NCBI GenBank assembly: GCA_963780825.1
Contig: CAWADL010000006.1
Location: 124,001-188,000 of the forward strand
Length of the DNA stretch: 64,000 nt
DNA from: Roseiarcus sp963780825
GTDB taxonomy: Bacteria > Pseudomonadota > Alphaproteobacteria > Rhizobiales > Beijerinckiaceae
Direction: 5' to 3'
Shown here: positions 50,215-59,621 of the stretch, in pieces
Layout of the letters: each line of letters begins with the position of its first letter
Numbering within the stretch: position 1 is the stretch's first letter
Position numbers and translations under genes: made by a program
The notes under the pieces: model-generated
Seen by the model: the letters and a program-made list of their open reading frames with translations, nothing else
Databases searched by the model: none
What the model was told of the DNA's origin: nothing

Positions 50215-50753
50215 TGCGCCCGCTTCGCTCTCTCATTGCCGGTCTCCTCTGCGCGGGCCTCGCGGCCGCGGCATTCGCCGCGCCGATGACCAACGATGAG
50301 TATCAGGCCAAGCTGAAAACCTACGATCCGGCCGCCGTCGCGGCGGCGACCAACTACGCCAAGAGCTTCGATATGGTCGGCGGCTTCGCCAAGAACGCGC
50401 CGAAAATGGCCGAGGGGATGACCAAAGAGCTGAAGGAAAAGAACCCCGGCATCACCGATGATCAGGTGAAGGATTTCGTCGAAACCTTCGAGCATGTCGC
50501 GCTTGTCGACAACGCTGATGTGATCAACCACGCCGTCGTACTCGCTTTGCTCGAATCGTTCAGCGGCGAGGAAATCGTCGCGCTCGACAAATTCTATTCG
50601 ACGCCGGTCGGGCAGGGCATCTTGAAGAAATTTCCGACCGTGACGCAAAAGCTCGGCGAGGCGCGGCGCCTGATGCCGTCTGAAATCATGCCCAAGGCGT
50701 TGGAGGCGGCCAAGGCCAAGCTGAAGGCCGCCGGCCTCGACGTGAAGTTGTGA
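50211..50753 (+). CDS. DUF2059 secreted protein inside the nuo operon
   Basis: 180 aa. Signal peptide (LRSLIAGLLCAGLAAAAFA), then a helical domain with FVETFEHVALVDNADVINHA and ALLESFSGEEIVALDKFYST, the DUF2059 pattern. It overlaps nuoC by four bases and ends 7 bp before nuoD, so it is co-transcribed with complex I. A periplasmic role in complex I assembly would be a guess. Confidence 0.8.
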   Translation: MMRPLRSLIAGLLCAGLAAAAFAAPMTNDEYQAKLKTYDPAAVAAATNYAKSFDMVGGFAKNAPKMAEGMTKELKEKNPGITDDQVKDFVETFEHVALVDNADVINHAVVLALLESFSGEEIVALDKFYSTPVGQGILKKFPTVTQKLGEARRLMPSEIMPKALEAAKAKLKAAGLDVKL

Positions 50754-50760
50754 GCGCGCG

Positions 50761-51953
50761 ATGACCGAACAGAACCTCCGCAATTTCTCGATCAATTTTG
50801 GGCCGCAGCACCCGGCCGCGCATGGCGTGTTGCGGCTGGTGCTGGAGCTCGACGGCGAGGTGGTCGAGCGCGTCGATCCGCATATCGGCCTGCTGCATCG
50901 CGGCACCGAGAAGCTGATGGAAGCGCGCACCTATCTGCAGAACGTGCCTTATCTGGACCGGCTCGACTATGTCGCGCCGATGAACCAGGAACATGCTTAT
51001 GCGCTGGCGGTCGAGCGGCTGCTCGGCATTACTGTGCCGCGCCGCGCGCAACTGATCCGCGTGCTCTATTCCGAGATCGGGCGCCTGCTGTCGCATCTGT
51101 TGAATGTCACTACCCAAGCCATGGACGTCGGCGCGCTGACGCCGCCGCTCTGGGGTTTTGAAGAGCGCGAAAAGCTGATGGTGTTCTACGAGCGCGCCAG
51201 CGGCTCGCGCATGCACGCGGCCTATTTCCGCCCCGGCGGTGTGCACCAGGATCTGCCGAGAAAGCTCATCGACGATATCAACGCCTTCTGCGATCCGTTC
51301 CTGAAAGTGTGTGACGATCTTGAAACGCTGTTGACCGGCAACCGCATCTTCAAACAGCGCAATGTCGACATTGGCGTGGTTTCGCTGGAGGACGCTTTCG
51401 CCTGGGGTTTCTCCGGCGTGATGGTGCGCGGCTCCGGCGCGGCCTGGGATTTGCGCAAGTCGCAGCCCTACGAGTGCTATGAGGAGATGGAGTTCGACAT
51501 CCCCATCGGCAAGAACGGCGATTGTTTCGATCGCTATCTGATCCGCATGGAGGAGATGCGTCAGTCCGTTCGCATCATGAGACAATGCTGCGCGAAGCTA
51601 AATGCGCCGGATGGCGGCGGGCCCGGTGGAGACCGACGACGGCAAAGTCGCGCCGCCGCGGCGCCCGAAGATGAAACAATCAATGGAAGCGCTGATCCAT
51701 CATTTCAAGCTCTACACCGAGGGTTATAAGGTTCCAGAGGGCGAGGTCTATGCCGCGGTCGAGGCGCCGAAGGGCGAGTTCGGCGTCTATCTGGTCTCCG
51801 ACGGCACCAACAAACCCTATCGTTGCAAGCTCGAGGGCGCCGGGCTTCGCGCATCTCGCGGCGATGGATTTCCTCTGCCGCAAACATCTGCTCGCCGACG
51901 TCAGCGCGATCCTCGGCTCGCTCGACATCGTGTTTGGAGAAGTGGACCGATGA
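50761..51953 (+). CDS. nuoD: NADH-quinone oxidoreductase subunit D (two apparent frameshifts)
   Basis: 49-kDa subunit at the quinone site. NFGPQHPAAHGVLRLVLELD, HIGLLHRGTEKLMEARTY, LDRLDYVAPMNQEHAYALAV; C-terminal GFAHLAAMDFLCRKHLLADV and SLDIVFGEVDR. Frames change near 51612 and 51836, each as one extra base. Restored length is about 397 aa, as in other alphaproteobacteria. Followed by a repeat element before nuoE. Confidence 0.95.
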
Positions 51954-51960
51954 GGCTTTC

Positions 51961-52105
51961 GTCATTGCGAGCGAAGCGAAGCCATCCAGCTCCTCTGCAA
52001 CGCCGAGGTTGGGCCGCGCCACGGGACGGCGCCGCGTTCTTGACTGCATTTGATGGCGCCGTGTTTGGTCCCGGCGCTGGATTGCTTCGCTTCGCTCGCA
52101 ATGAC
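51961..52105. repeat. Inverted-repeat element, family C, copy 2 (inside the nuo operon)
   Basis: Arms GTCATTGCGAGCGAAGCGAA and TTCGCTTCGCTCGCAATGAC flank about 105 bp. Same arm type as 43443-43544. It separates nuoD and nuoE, and would form a stable RNA hairpin in the polycistronic message. Confidence 0.85.
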
Positions 52106-52158
52106 GGTGAGAGATCGTGATGAGTTCGCCCTGTCGGTTCAGAGTTCGGAGCTAAGCG

Positions 52159-52806
52159 ATGTCCGTCCGACGCCTGGCTGAAAAGCAGCCCGAGAGTTTC
52201 ACGTTCACGCCTGACAATCAGGCTTGGGCGGAGAAGGAGATCACCAAATATCCGAAGGGCCGGCAGGCCTCGGCGATCATCGCGTTGCTATGGCGCGCGC
52301 AGGCGCAGAACGGCTACTGGCTGCCGCGTCCGGCGATCGAGAAGGTCGCCGACATGCTCGACATGCCCTATATCCGCGCGCTGGAGGTGGCGACCTTCTA
52401 CACGATGTTCAATCTGGAGCCGGTTGGCCGCCACTACGTGCAGCTCTGCGGCACCACGCCCTGCATGCTGCGCGGCGCCGAGGACATCAAGAAAGTCTGC
52501 CAGAGCAAGATCGGCGACGAGCATCACGTCACGAACGATGGCAAGTTTTCCTGGATCGAGGTCGAGTGCCTCGGCGCCTGCTGCAACGCGCCGATGGTGC
52601 AGATCAACGATGATTTCTACGAAGACCTGACGCCGGAGAATTTCACAAAACTGCTCGACGATCTCGCCGCGGGGCGGCCGGTGAAGATCGGCTCGCAGAC
52701 CGGCCGTGTTTCCTCCGAGCCGCCCGGCGGCGAACTCACGGCGTTGACGACGCTCTACGGCAAGGACGGCAAGGGGGGGCAGGGCGTCGAGCCCGCCAAG
52801 GCTTAG
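52159..52806 (+). CDS. nuoE: NADH-quinone oxidoreductase subunit E
   Basis: 215 aa, thioredoxin-like [2Fe-2S] subunit. Cluster cysteines in LCGTTPCMLRGAEDI and EVECLGACCNAPMVQINDDF. The ending (about 170-215) is longer than in E. coli and Gly/Lys-rich. Stop is 3 bp before nuoF. Confidence 0.96.
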   Translation: MSVRRLAEKQPESFTFTPDNQAWAEKEITKYPKGRQASAIIALLWRAQAQNGYWLPRPAIEKVADMLDMPYIRALEVATFYTMFNLEPVGRHYVQLCGTTPCMLRGAEDIKKVCQSKIGDEHHVTNDGKFSWIEVECLGACCNAPMVQINDDFYEDLTPENFTKLLDDLAAGRPVKIGSQTGRVSSEPPGGELTALTTLYGKDGKGGQGVEPAKA

Positions 52807-52809
52807 ACC

Positions 52810-54114
52810 ATGCTCGAAGACAAAGACCGCATCTTCACCAACCTTTACGGCCTCGGCGATCGCAGCCTGAAAGGCGCCCGTGCGCGCGGGCAGTGGGACA
52901 ATACCAAGGCGCTGATCGACAAGGGCCGCGACTGGGTCATCAACGAGATGAAGGCGTCGGGCTTGCGCGGTCGCGGCGGCGCGGGCTTTCCGACCGGGCT
53001 CAAATGGTCGTTCATGCCGAAGACCATCGACCCGAAGCGCCCGCATTATCTGGTCATCAACGCCGACGAATCCGAGCCCGGCACCTGCAAAGATCGCGAG
53101 ATCATGCGCAACGACCCGCACACGCTGGTCGAAGGCGCGCTGATCGCCTCCTTCGCGATGGGCGCCGAGGCCTGCTACATCTACGTGCGCGGCGAATATA
53201 TTGTGGAGCGCATCCGCCTGCAGCAGGCGGTCGACGAGGCCTATGAGGCCAAGCTGATTGGCCGGGACAACGTCAACGGCTGGCCGTTCGATCTGTACGT
53301 CCATCACGGCGCCGGCGCTTATATCTGCGGCGAAGAAACGGCGATGCTGGAGAGCCTGGAGGGCAAGAAGGGCCAGCCGCGCATGAAGCCGCCCTTCCCC
53401 GCGAATGTCGGCCTCTATGGTTGCCCGACGACCGTCAACAATGTCGAGTCGATCGCGGTGGCGCCGACGATCCTGCGCCGCGGCGCCGCGTGGTTCTCCA
53501 GCTTCGGCGCGCCCAACAATGCGGGAACCAAACTGTTCTGCGTGTCAGGCCACGTCAACAAGCCCTGCAACGTCGAAGAGGCGATGTCGATCCCGTTCCG
53601 CGAGTTGATTGATCGCCATTGCGGCGGCATTCGCGGCGGCTGGGACAATCTGTTGGCCGTCATCCCCGGCGGCTCCTCGGTGCGGCTGGTGCCGGCGGCG
53701 CAGATCGTCGACACGCCGATGGACTTCGACTCGCTGGGCAAACTGCGCTCCGGCCTCGGCACGGCGGCGGTCATCGTGATGGACAAGTCGACCGACATCG
53801 TCCGCGCGATCGCCCGGCTGTCGCGCTTCTACATGCATGAGAGCTGCGGCCAATGCACGCCGTGCCGCGAGGGCACCGGTTGGATGTGGCGCGTGATGAC
53901 GCGCATGTCCGAGGGCAGGGCGCAGAAGCGCGAGATCGACATGCTGCTCGACGTGACCAAACAAGTCGAAGGCCACACGATCTGCGCGCTGGGCGACGCG
54001 GCGGCTTGGCCGATCCAAGGGTTGATCGCGCATTTCCGGCCGGAGATCGAGCGCCGCATCGACGCCTATTCCGCCAACCCGCACAGCGAGCCTGTGCGCG
54101 TGGCGGCGGAGTAG
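52810..54114 (+). CDS. nuoF: NADH-quinone oxidoreductase subunit F
   Basis: 434 aa, NADH- and FMN-binding subunit. GLRGRGGAGFPTGLKWSFM (FMN/NADH site), INADESEPGTCKDREIMRND, GAGAYICGEETAMLESLEG, and the 4Fe-4S motif ESCGQCTPCREGTGWM. Intact. Confidence 0.98.
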   Translation: MLEDKDRIFTNLYGLGDRSLKGARARGQWDNTKALIDKGRDWVINEMKASGLRGRGGAGFPTGLKWSFMPKTIDPKRPHYLVINADESEPGTCKDREIMRNDPHTLVEGALIASFAMGAEACYIYVRGEYIVERIRLQQAVDEAYEAKLIGRDNVNGWPFDLYVHHGAGAYICGEETAMLESLEGKKGQPRMKPPFPANVGLYGCPTTVNNVESIAVAPTILRRGAAWFSSFGAPNNAGTKLFCVSGHVNKPCNVEEAMSIPFRELIDRHCGGIRGGWDNLLAVIPGGSSVRLVPAAQIVDTPMDFDSLGKLRSGLGTAAVIVMDKSTDIVRAIARLSRFYMHESCGQCTPCREGTGWMWRVMTRMSEGRAQKREIDMLLDVTKQVEGHTICALGDAAAWPIQGLIAHFRPEIERRIDAYSANPHSEPVRVAAE

Positions 54115-54118
54115 GGCG

Positions 54119-54400
54119 ATGCAGATCGAAAAACAAAAGCTTTGCCTGACCGTGCTGAAGTCCGATCTCTCGGGGTCGCGGTTCGACGATGTGAATATTT
54201 CCGGTTGTGATTTCGAGAACGTCAATATGTCGGGTTGGCGCGTCAACAATGTCAATTTGGCGGGACTGAAAATATCCAACGCCAATCTGGCGGGGGCGGC
54301 GATCTCCGACGCGCGGCTCGAAGGCGCGACGATCGAGGGCGTGCCCGTCACCGAGATGCTCGCCTATTGGCGTGCGGGCCATCCAGGGGCCGCGGCATGA
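54119..54400 (+). CDS. Pentapeptide-repeat protein inside the nuo operon
   Basis: 93 aa. Pentapeptide A(D/N)LxX-type repeats run through most of it: SDLSGSRFDDVNISGCDFEN, VNMSGWRVNNVNLAGLKIS, NANLAGAAISDARLEGATIE. Such repeats fold as a right-handed quadrilateral beta-helix. Starts 5 bp after nuoF and overlaps the next gene (ATGA). Function here is unknown. Confidence 0.8.
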   Translation: MQIEKQKLCLTVLKSDLSGSRFDDVNISGCDFENVNMSGWRVNNVNLAGLKISNANLAGAAISDARLEGATIEGVPVTEMLAYWRAGHPGAAA

Positions 54401-54867
54401 CGACAACTCATATCGCGCAGCTCAATATCGGCCGCTTCCGTTTCCCGACCGACGATCCGCGCATGGCCGGGTTCATGGACAATCTCGACCGGGTCAATGC
54501 GCTCGCTGAGCGCAGCGAGGGGTTTGTTTGGCGGCTGAAGGACGACACCAACAACGCGACGGCGTTCCGCCCGTTTCCTGATCCCGACATGGCGGTCAAT
54601 CTGTCGGTTTGGGAGAGCGTCGAGGCTCTGGAGAAATTCGTTTGGAACACAGTGCATGCGCGTTTCTACAATGCGAAAGCCTCGTGGTTCGATAAGCTCG
54701 GCGAGCCGCATTTCGTCATGTGGACGATACCCGCCGGGCATATTCCGCCGCTCGAAGAGGCGAAGGCCCGGCTCGATCATCTGAGAGCGCATGGCGAAAG
54801 CGATCACGCTTTCGGTTGGGCGCATCTGCCGCATATCAAGCAGTGGATGACCAAGAAATGCGGATGA
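54397..54867 (+). CDS. DUF3291 protein inside the nuo operon
   Basis: 156 aa. DUF3291 pattern: IAQLNIGRFRFPTDDPRMAG, NLDRVNALAERSEGFVWRLK, VNLSVWESVEALEKFVWNT, FDKLGEPHFVMWTIPAGHIP. Related to ferredoxin-like/monooxygenase folds. Overlaps the pentapeptide gene by four bases and precedes nuoG, so it is translated with the complex I genes. Confidence 0.8.
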   Translation: MTTTHIAQLNIGRFRFPTDDPRMAGFMDNLDRVNALAERSEGFVWRLKDDTNNATAFRPFPDPDMAVNLSVWESVEALEKFVWNTVHARFYNAKASWFDKLGEPHFVMWTIPAGHIPPLEEAKARLDHLRAHGESDHAFGWAHLPHIKQWMTKKCG

Positions 54868-54911
54868 GCGAACTACGCAAGCGCGTCGAAAAGCTGGAAA
54901 AGACCAGATGA
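54858..54911 (+). CDS. Possible 17-aa leader-like ORF before nuoG
   Basis: ATGCGGATGAGCGAACTACG... encodes MRMSELRKRVEKLEKTR and its TGA overlaps the nuoG ATG. It overlaps the end of the DUF3291 gene. Heptad-like spacing fits a short coiled coil. It may merely reinitiate translation into nuoG; expression is unproven. Confidence 0.3.
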   Translation: MRMSELRKRVEKLEKTR

Positions 54912-56969
54912 GCAAGATCGTCATCGACGGCAAGGAAATCGACGTTCCCGCCGAATACACGCTGCTCCAAGCCTGCGAGGCCGCCGGCGCCGAGGTGCCG
55001 CGCTTCTGCTTCCACGAGCGGCTGTCGATCGCCGGCAATTGTCGCATGTGCTTGGTCGAGGTGAAGGGCGGGCCGCCGAAGCCGACCGCTTCCTGCGCGA
55101 TGGCTGTGAAGGATTTGCGGCCCGGCCCGAAGGGCGAGCCGCCGGTGGTTGAGACCAATTCGCCGATGGCGCGCAAGGCCCGCGCGGGCGTGATGGAATT
55201 CCTGCTGATCAACCATCCGCTGGATTGCCCGATCTGCGATCAGGGCGGCGAGTGCGATCTGCAGGACCAGGCGATGGCCTATGGCGTCGACAGCTCGCGC
55301 TATCACGAGAACAAGCGCGCGGTTGAAGACAAATATATGGGCGCGCTGGTCAAGACCTCGATGAACCGCTGCATTCAATGCACGCGCTGCGTTCGCTTCG
55401 CGACCGAAGTCGCCGGCGTCTCCGAACTCGGCGCGATCGGGCGCGGCGAGGACATGGAGATCACGCCCTATCTTGAAAGAGCGCTGACCTCCGAATTGCA
55501 GGGCAATGTCGTCGATCTCTGCCCCGTCGGCGCGCTGACCTCAAAGCCCGACGCAGTTCCATGCGCGCGCGTGGGAATATATCAAAACCGAATCGATTGA
55601 CGTGATGGACGGCATCGGCTCGGCGATCCGCGTCGACTCGCGTGGCCGCGAAGTGATCCGTATCCTGCCTCGCATCAACGAAGCGATCAACGAAGAGTGG
55701 ATCTCCGATAAGACGCGTCATGTCGTCGATGGGCTCAAGGTGCAACGCATCGATCGGCCTTACGTGAAGGTTGACGGCAAGCTGAAGGCGGCTAGTTGGC
55801 CCGAGGCGTTCGCCGCGGTCGCCGCGAAGGTAAAGGCGACGCGGCCGGAAAAGATCGGCGCGCTCGTCGGCGATCTCGCCAGCCGTCGAGGAAATGTTCG
55901 CGCTCAAGGGTCTGATCGAAAAGCTCGGGTCAAAGAACATCGACTGCCGGCAGGACGGCTCGAAGCTGCATCCGAAATTCGGCCGCGCGTCGTATTTGTT
56001 CAACTCCACCATCGCCGGCATCGACGAGGCCGACGCGATCATGGTGATCGGCTCCAACCCGCGTTTGGAAGTCGCCGGTGCTCAACGCGCGCATCCGCAA
56101 GCGCTGGCTGCGCGGCGATTGCCTGACCGGCGTGTTGGGACCGCAGGGCGATATGACCTGGCCATACAATTATCTCGGCGCCGGTCCGGACTCGCTGACG
56201 CGCTTCGCCGAGCATCCGCCCGCGAACAAACAGAAGCCGATGTTCATCTTCGGCGCCGGCGCCTTCGCGCGGCCCGATGGCGAGGCGGTGCTGCGCAACG
56301 GCCGCCAAAGCGGCGACCTCGCTTGGTCTGTTTAAAGACGGCTGGAATGGCTTCAATGTTCTGCATACCGCCGCCTCGCGCGTCGGTGGCCTCGACCTCG
56401 GTCTGGTGCCGGGGGAGGGTGGCCTTGATGCGCTGGCGATGACCAAGAGCGGCGCGCTTGACCTGATCATCAACCTTGGCGCCGATGAGATCGAGATCGA
56501 ACCGGGCGCCTTCGTTGTCTATATCGGCACGCACGGCGATCGTGGCGCGCATCGCGCCGATGTCATCCTGCCGGGCGCGGCTTATACCGAGAAGACCGGA
56601 ACGTACGTCAACACCGAAGGCCGGCCGCAGTTCGCGGAGCGCGCGGTGTTTCCTCCGGGCGATGCGCGCGAGGATTGGGCGATCCTGCGAGCGCTTTCGG
56701 GCGCGCTCGGCGTCACGCTGCCTTACAATTCGCTGAGCGCGTTGCGCGCAGCGCTCGCGGCGGCCTATCCGCATCTCAGCAAATATGACGAGATCACGCC
56801 CGCCGATGCCGGCGCGTTCAAGGATATCGCAGGCGGTGCGCCGACCAGCCAGGCTTTCGTCTCGCCGATCCAGGATTTCTATCTGACCAACCCGATCGCA
56901 CGCGCCTCCAAGACCATGGCCGAATGCTCGTCGCTCGCCCATCAGCGGCGCGCGGTCGCGGCGGAATAG
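54908..56969 (+). CDS. nuoG: NADH-quinone oxidoreductase subunit G (four apparent frameshifts)
   Basis: Largest hydrophilic subunit. N-terminal ferredoxin domain CFHERLSIAGNCRMCLVEVK, then HPLDCPICDQGGECDLQDQA and NRCIQCTRCVRFATEVAG. The later molybdopterin-like domain reads FALKGLIEKLGSKNIDCRQD, VIGSNPRLEVA, LFKDGWNGFNVLHTAASRVG, LPGAAYTEKTGTYVNTEGRP. Frames change near 55556, 55884, 56077 and 56323, each as one extra base. Joined length is about 685 aa, normal for this class. Confidence 0.93.
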
Positions 56970-56977
56970 GGCTCTCC

Positions 56978-58140
56978 ATGACCAGCCTCACCCCCATCAA
57001 CCGGGCGCCAGACAAGTCGGTCCCGATCGTGCTCGGGATCGCCGGCGCCGCGGCCGTCATCATCGTTCTCGGCGTGCTCTACGGCTTGATCTTTGGCGGC
57101 TGGCTCTCGGGCTTCGGCCATTGGATGTACGCGACCAACTTCGGGACCGTGGTCCGCTACGCGCTCGAAAGCCTCATCCTGCTGGTCTGCGTGCTGCTCT
57201 CGACGGCCGTTCTCATCTATGCGGAGCGCAAGCTTTGGGCCGCCGTGCAACTCAGGCGCGGGCCGAACGTCGTCGGGCCGTGGGGGACGCTGCAGCCCTT
57301 CGCCGACTTCCTCAAGTTCATCCTGAAAGAACCGGTCATTCCCTCCGGCGCCAACAAAGGCGTCTTCCTGCTCGCGCCGCTGGTTGGCGTCGTGCTGGCG
57401 ATGGCGGCTTGGGCGGTGATCCCGGTCAGCCGACGGTTGGGTGGTCGGCGATATCAACGTCGGCATTCTCTATCTGTTCGCGATCTCCTCGCTCGGCGTC
57501 TACGGCATCATCATGGCCGGCTGGGCGTCGAACTCCAAATACGCCTTCCTGTCGGCGCTGCGCGCGGCGGCGCAGATGGTTTCCTACGAAGTCTCGATCG
57601 GCTTCGTCATCGTCACCGTGCTGCTCTGCGCCGGTTCGCTCAACCTCACCGACATCGTGCGCGCGCAGGACACCTGGGCGGGCGTGTTCGGCTGGTACTG
57701 GCTGCGGCTGTTGCCGATGTGCGTGATCTTCTTCGTCTCGGCGCTGGCCGAGACCAACCGGCCGCCGTTCGATCTCGACGGAGGCCGAATCGGAACTGGT
57801 CGCCGGCTATCAGGTCGAATATGCGGCCTCGCTGTTCCTGCTGCAGTTCCTCAGCGAGTTGGTGGCGATCCTGGCGATGTCGTCGCTGACGGCGATCCTG
57901 TTCCTCGGCGGCTGGCTGTCGCCGCTCCCGTTTCCGCCTTTCACCTGGGTGCCCGGCATCATCTGGTTCCTGCTCAAGGCCTGGGCGGTGGTGTTCTGCT
58001 TCTCGATGACCAAGGCGGTCGTGCCGCGCTACCGCTACGACCAGCTGATGCGGCTCGGCTGGAAGGTGTTCCTGCCGATCTCGCTGGTGATGGTGGTGGT
58101 CGTCGCGGGCTTCGTCGAAATGTTCGGGTCGGTCAAATGA
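56978..58140 (+). CDS. nuoH: NADH-quinone oxidoreductase subunit H (two apparent frameshifts)
   Basis: Membrane subunit next to the quinone site. Motifs IYAERKLWAAVQLRRGPNVV, LYLFAISSLGVYGIIMAGW, RAAAQMVSYEVSIGFVIVTV, AETNRPPFDL and RYRYDQLMRLGWKVFLPI. Frames change near 57431 and 57780, each as one extra base. Restored length is about 387 aa. The N-terminal 20 residues before the first helix are longer than in E. coli. ATG at 56978 chosen after GGGCTCTCC. Confidence 0.95.
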
Positions 58141-58162
58141 GCGGCCAAGCGAGGACAACGTC

Positions 58163-58658
58163 ATGGCGTTGAAGCTGGATCAGGCCGCGCGCTCGCTGTT
58201 CCTGAGCGAGTTCATCGGCGCCTTCGCGCTTGGGCATTCGCTATATGTTCAAGCCGAAGGCGACGCTCAACTATCCGCACGAGAAGAGCCCGCTCTCGCC
58301 GCGCTTCCGTGGCGAGCATGCGCTGCGCCGCTATCCCAACGGCGAGGAGCGCTGCATCGCCTGCAAGCTCTGCGAGGCGATCTGTCCGGCGCAGGCGATC
58401 ACCATCGAGGCGGGGCCGCGGCGCAACGACGGCACGCGGCGCACGACCCGCTACGACATCGACATGGTGAAGTGCATCTATTGCGGCCTCTGCCAGGAGG
58501 CCTGCCCGGTCGACGCGATCGTCGAGGGGCCGAACTTCGAGTTCGCCACCGAGACGCGCGAGGAGCTTTATTACGACAAGGACCGGTTGCTCGCGAACGG
58601 CGACCGCTGGGAGCGCGAGATCGCGCGCAACATCAAGCTCGACGCGGCCTACCGCTGA
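58163..58658 (+). CDS. nuoI: NADH-quinone oxidoreductase subunit I (one apparent frameshift)
   Basis: Two-[4Fe-4S] ferredoxin subunit. After MALKLDQAARSLFLSEFIGA the frame shifts near 58232 (one extra base) to IRYMFKPKATLNYPHEKSPL. Cluster motifs RCIACKLCEAICPAQA and KCIYCGLCQEACPVDAI. About 164 aa, the usual length. Confidence 0.95.
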
Positions 58659-58692
58659 ACGGCGTGGGCTGGGGAACGACAGGAAACTGACG

Positions 58693-59295
58693 ATGTACGC
58701 CGAGGCTTTCTTCTTCTGGATATTTGCGATCGTGCTGGTCGGCTCCGCGCTGGCGGTCATCCTCGCGCGCAACCCCGTGCATTCCGTGCTGTTCCTGATC
58801 CTGGCTTTCGTCTGCGCGGCGGCCCTTTTCATTCTGATGGGCGCCGAATTCCTCGGCATGATGCTGATCGTCGTCTACGTCGGCGCGGTCGCCGTGCTGT
58901 TCCTGTTCGTCGTCATGCTGCTCGACGTCGATTTCACGCAGATGAAGCAGGGCTTCGTCCAGTACGCGCTGATTGGCGGCTTGATCGCGTTGGTTGTCGG
59001 CGCGGAGATTTGGTACGTGATGTCCGGTTGGGTGCGCTCGACGACACCCGCCACAGCCGCCACACCGATCAGCCCGGTCGCCAACACCACCGCGCTCGGG
59101 CGCGTCATCTACACGCAATACGCCTATTTCTTCGAGGCCGCTGGGCTCATCCTGTTGACCGCTATGATTGGCGCCATCGTGCTGACGCTCCGGCACAAGG
59201 TCGGCGTCAAGCGGCAGGACATCAATGCACAGGTCGCCCGCACCCCTGCGACGGGCGTCGAATTGCGCAAAGTCGCCTCGCGCGCCGGAATTTGA
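58693..59295 (+). CDS. nuoJ: NADH-quinone oxidoreductase subunit J
   Basis: 200 aa, five predicted membrane helices; motifs LARNPVHSVLFLILAFVCAA and MLIVVYVGAVAVLFLFVVML. Long loop after helix 4 (TTPATAATPISPVANTTA). Intact. Confidence 0.96.
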   Translation: MYAEAFFFWIFAIVLVGSALAVILARNPVHSVLFLILAFVCAAALFILMGAEFLGMMLIVVYVGAVAVLFLFVVMLLDVDFTQMKQGFVQYALIGGLIALVVGAEIWYVMSGWVRSTTPATAATPISPVANTTALGRVIYTQYAYFFEAAGLILLTAMIGAIVLTLRHKVGVKRQDINAQVARTPATGVELRKVASRAGI

Positions 59296-59305
59296 GGGAA
59301 CCGCC

Positions 59306-59614
59306 ATGGTCATCGGGCTTGCGCATTATCTGTCGCTGTCGGCGATCCTGTTCACCATCGGCATCGCCGGCATCATTATCAACCACAAGAACATCATCAT
59401 CATTCTGATGTCGGTCGAGCTGATCCTGCTCTCGGTCAACATCAATCTGGTCGCCTTCTCGACGCAGTCCGGCGATCTGACGGGCCAGGTGTTCGCGCTG
59501 CTGATCCTCACGGTGGCGGCGGCGGAGGCGGCGATCGGGCTCGCCGTGCTCGTCGCCTATTACCGCAACCGCGGCTCGATCGCGGTTGAAGACATCAACG
59601 CGCTGAAGGGTTGA
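59306..59614 (+). CDS. nuoK: NADH-quinone oxidoreductase subunit K
   Basis: 102 aa, three helices. ATG at 59306 follows GGGAACCGCC. Motifs HKNIIIILMSVELILLSVN and AAAEAAIGLAVLVAYYRNRG carry the membrane glutamates. Intact. Confidence 0.96.
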   Translation: MVIGLAHYLSLSAILFTIGIAGIIINHKNIIIILMSVELILLSVNINLVAFSTQSGDLTGQVFALLILTVAAAEAAIGLAVLVAYYRNRGSIAVEDINALKG

Positions 59615-59621
59615 TCGCGCC

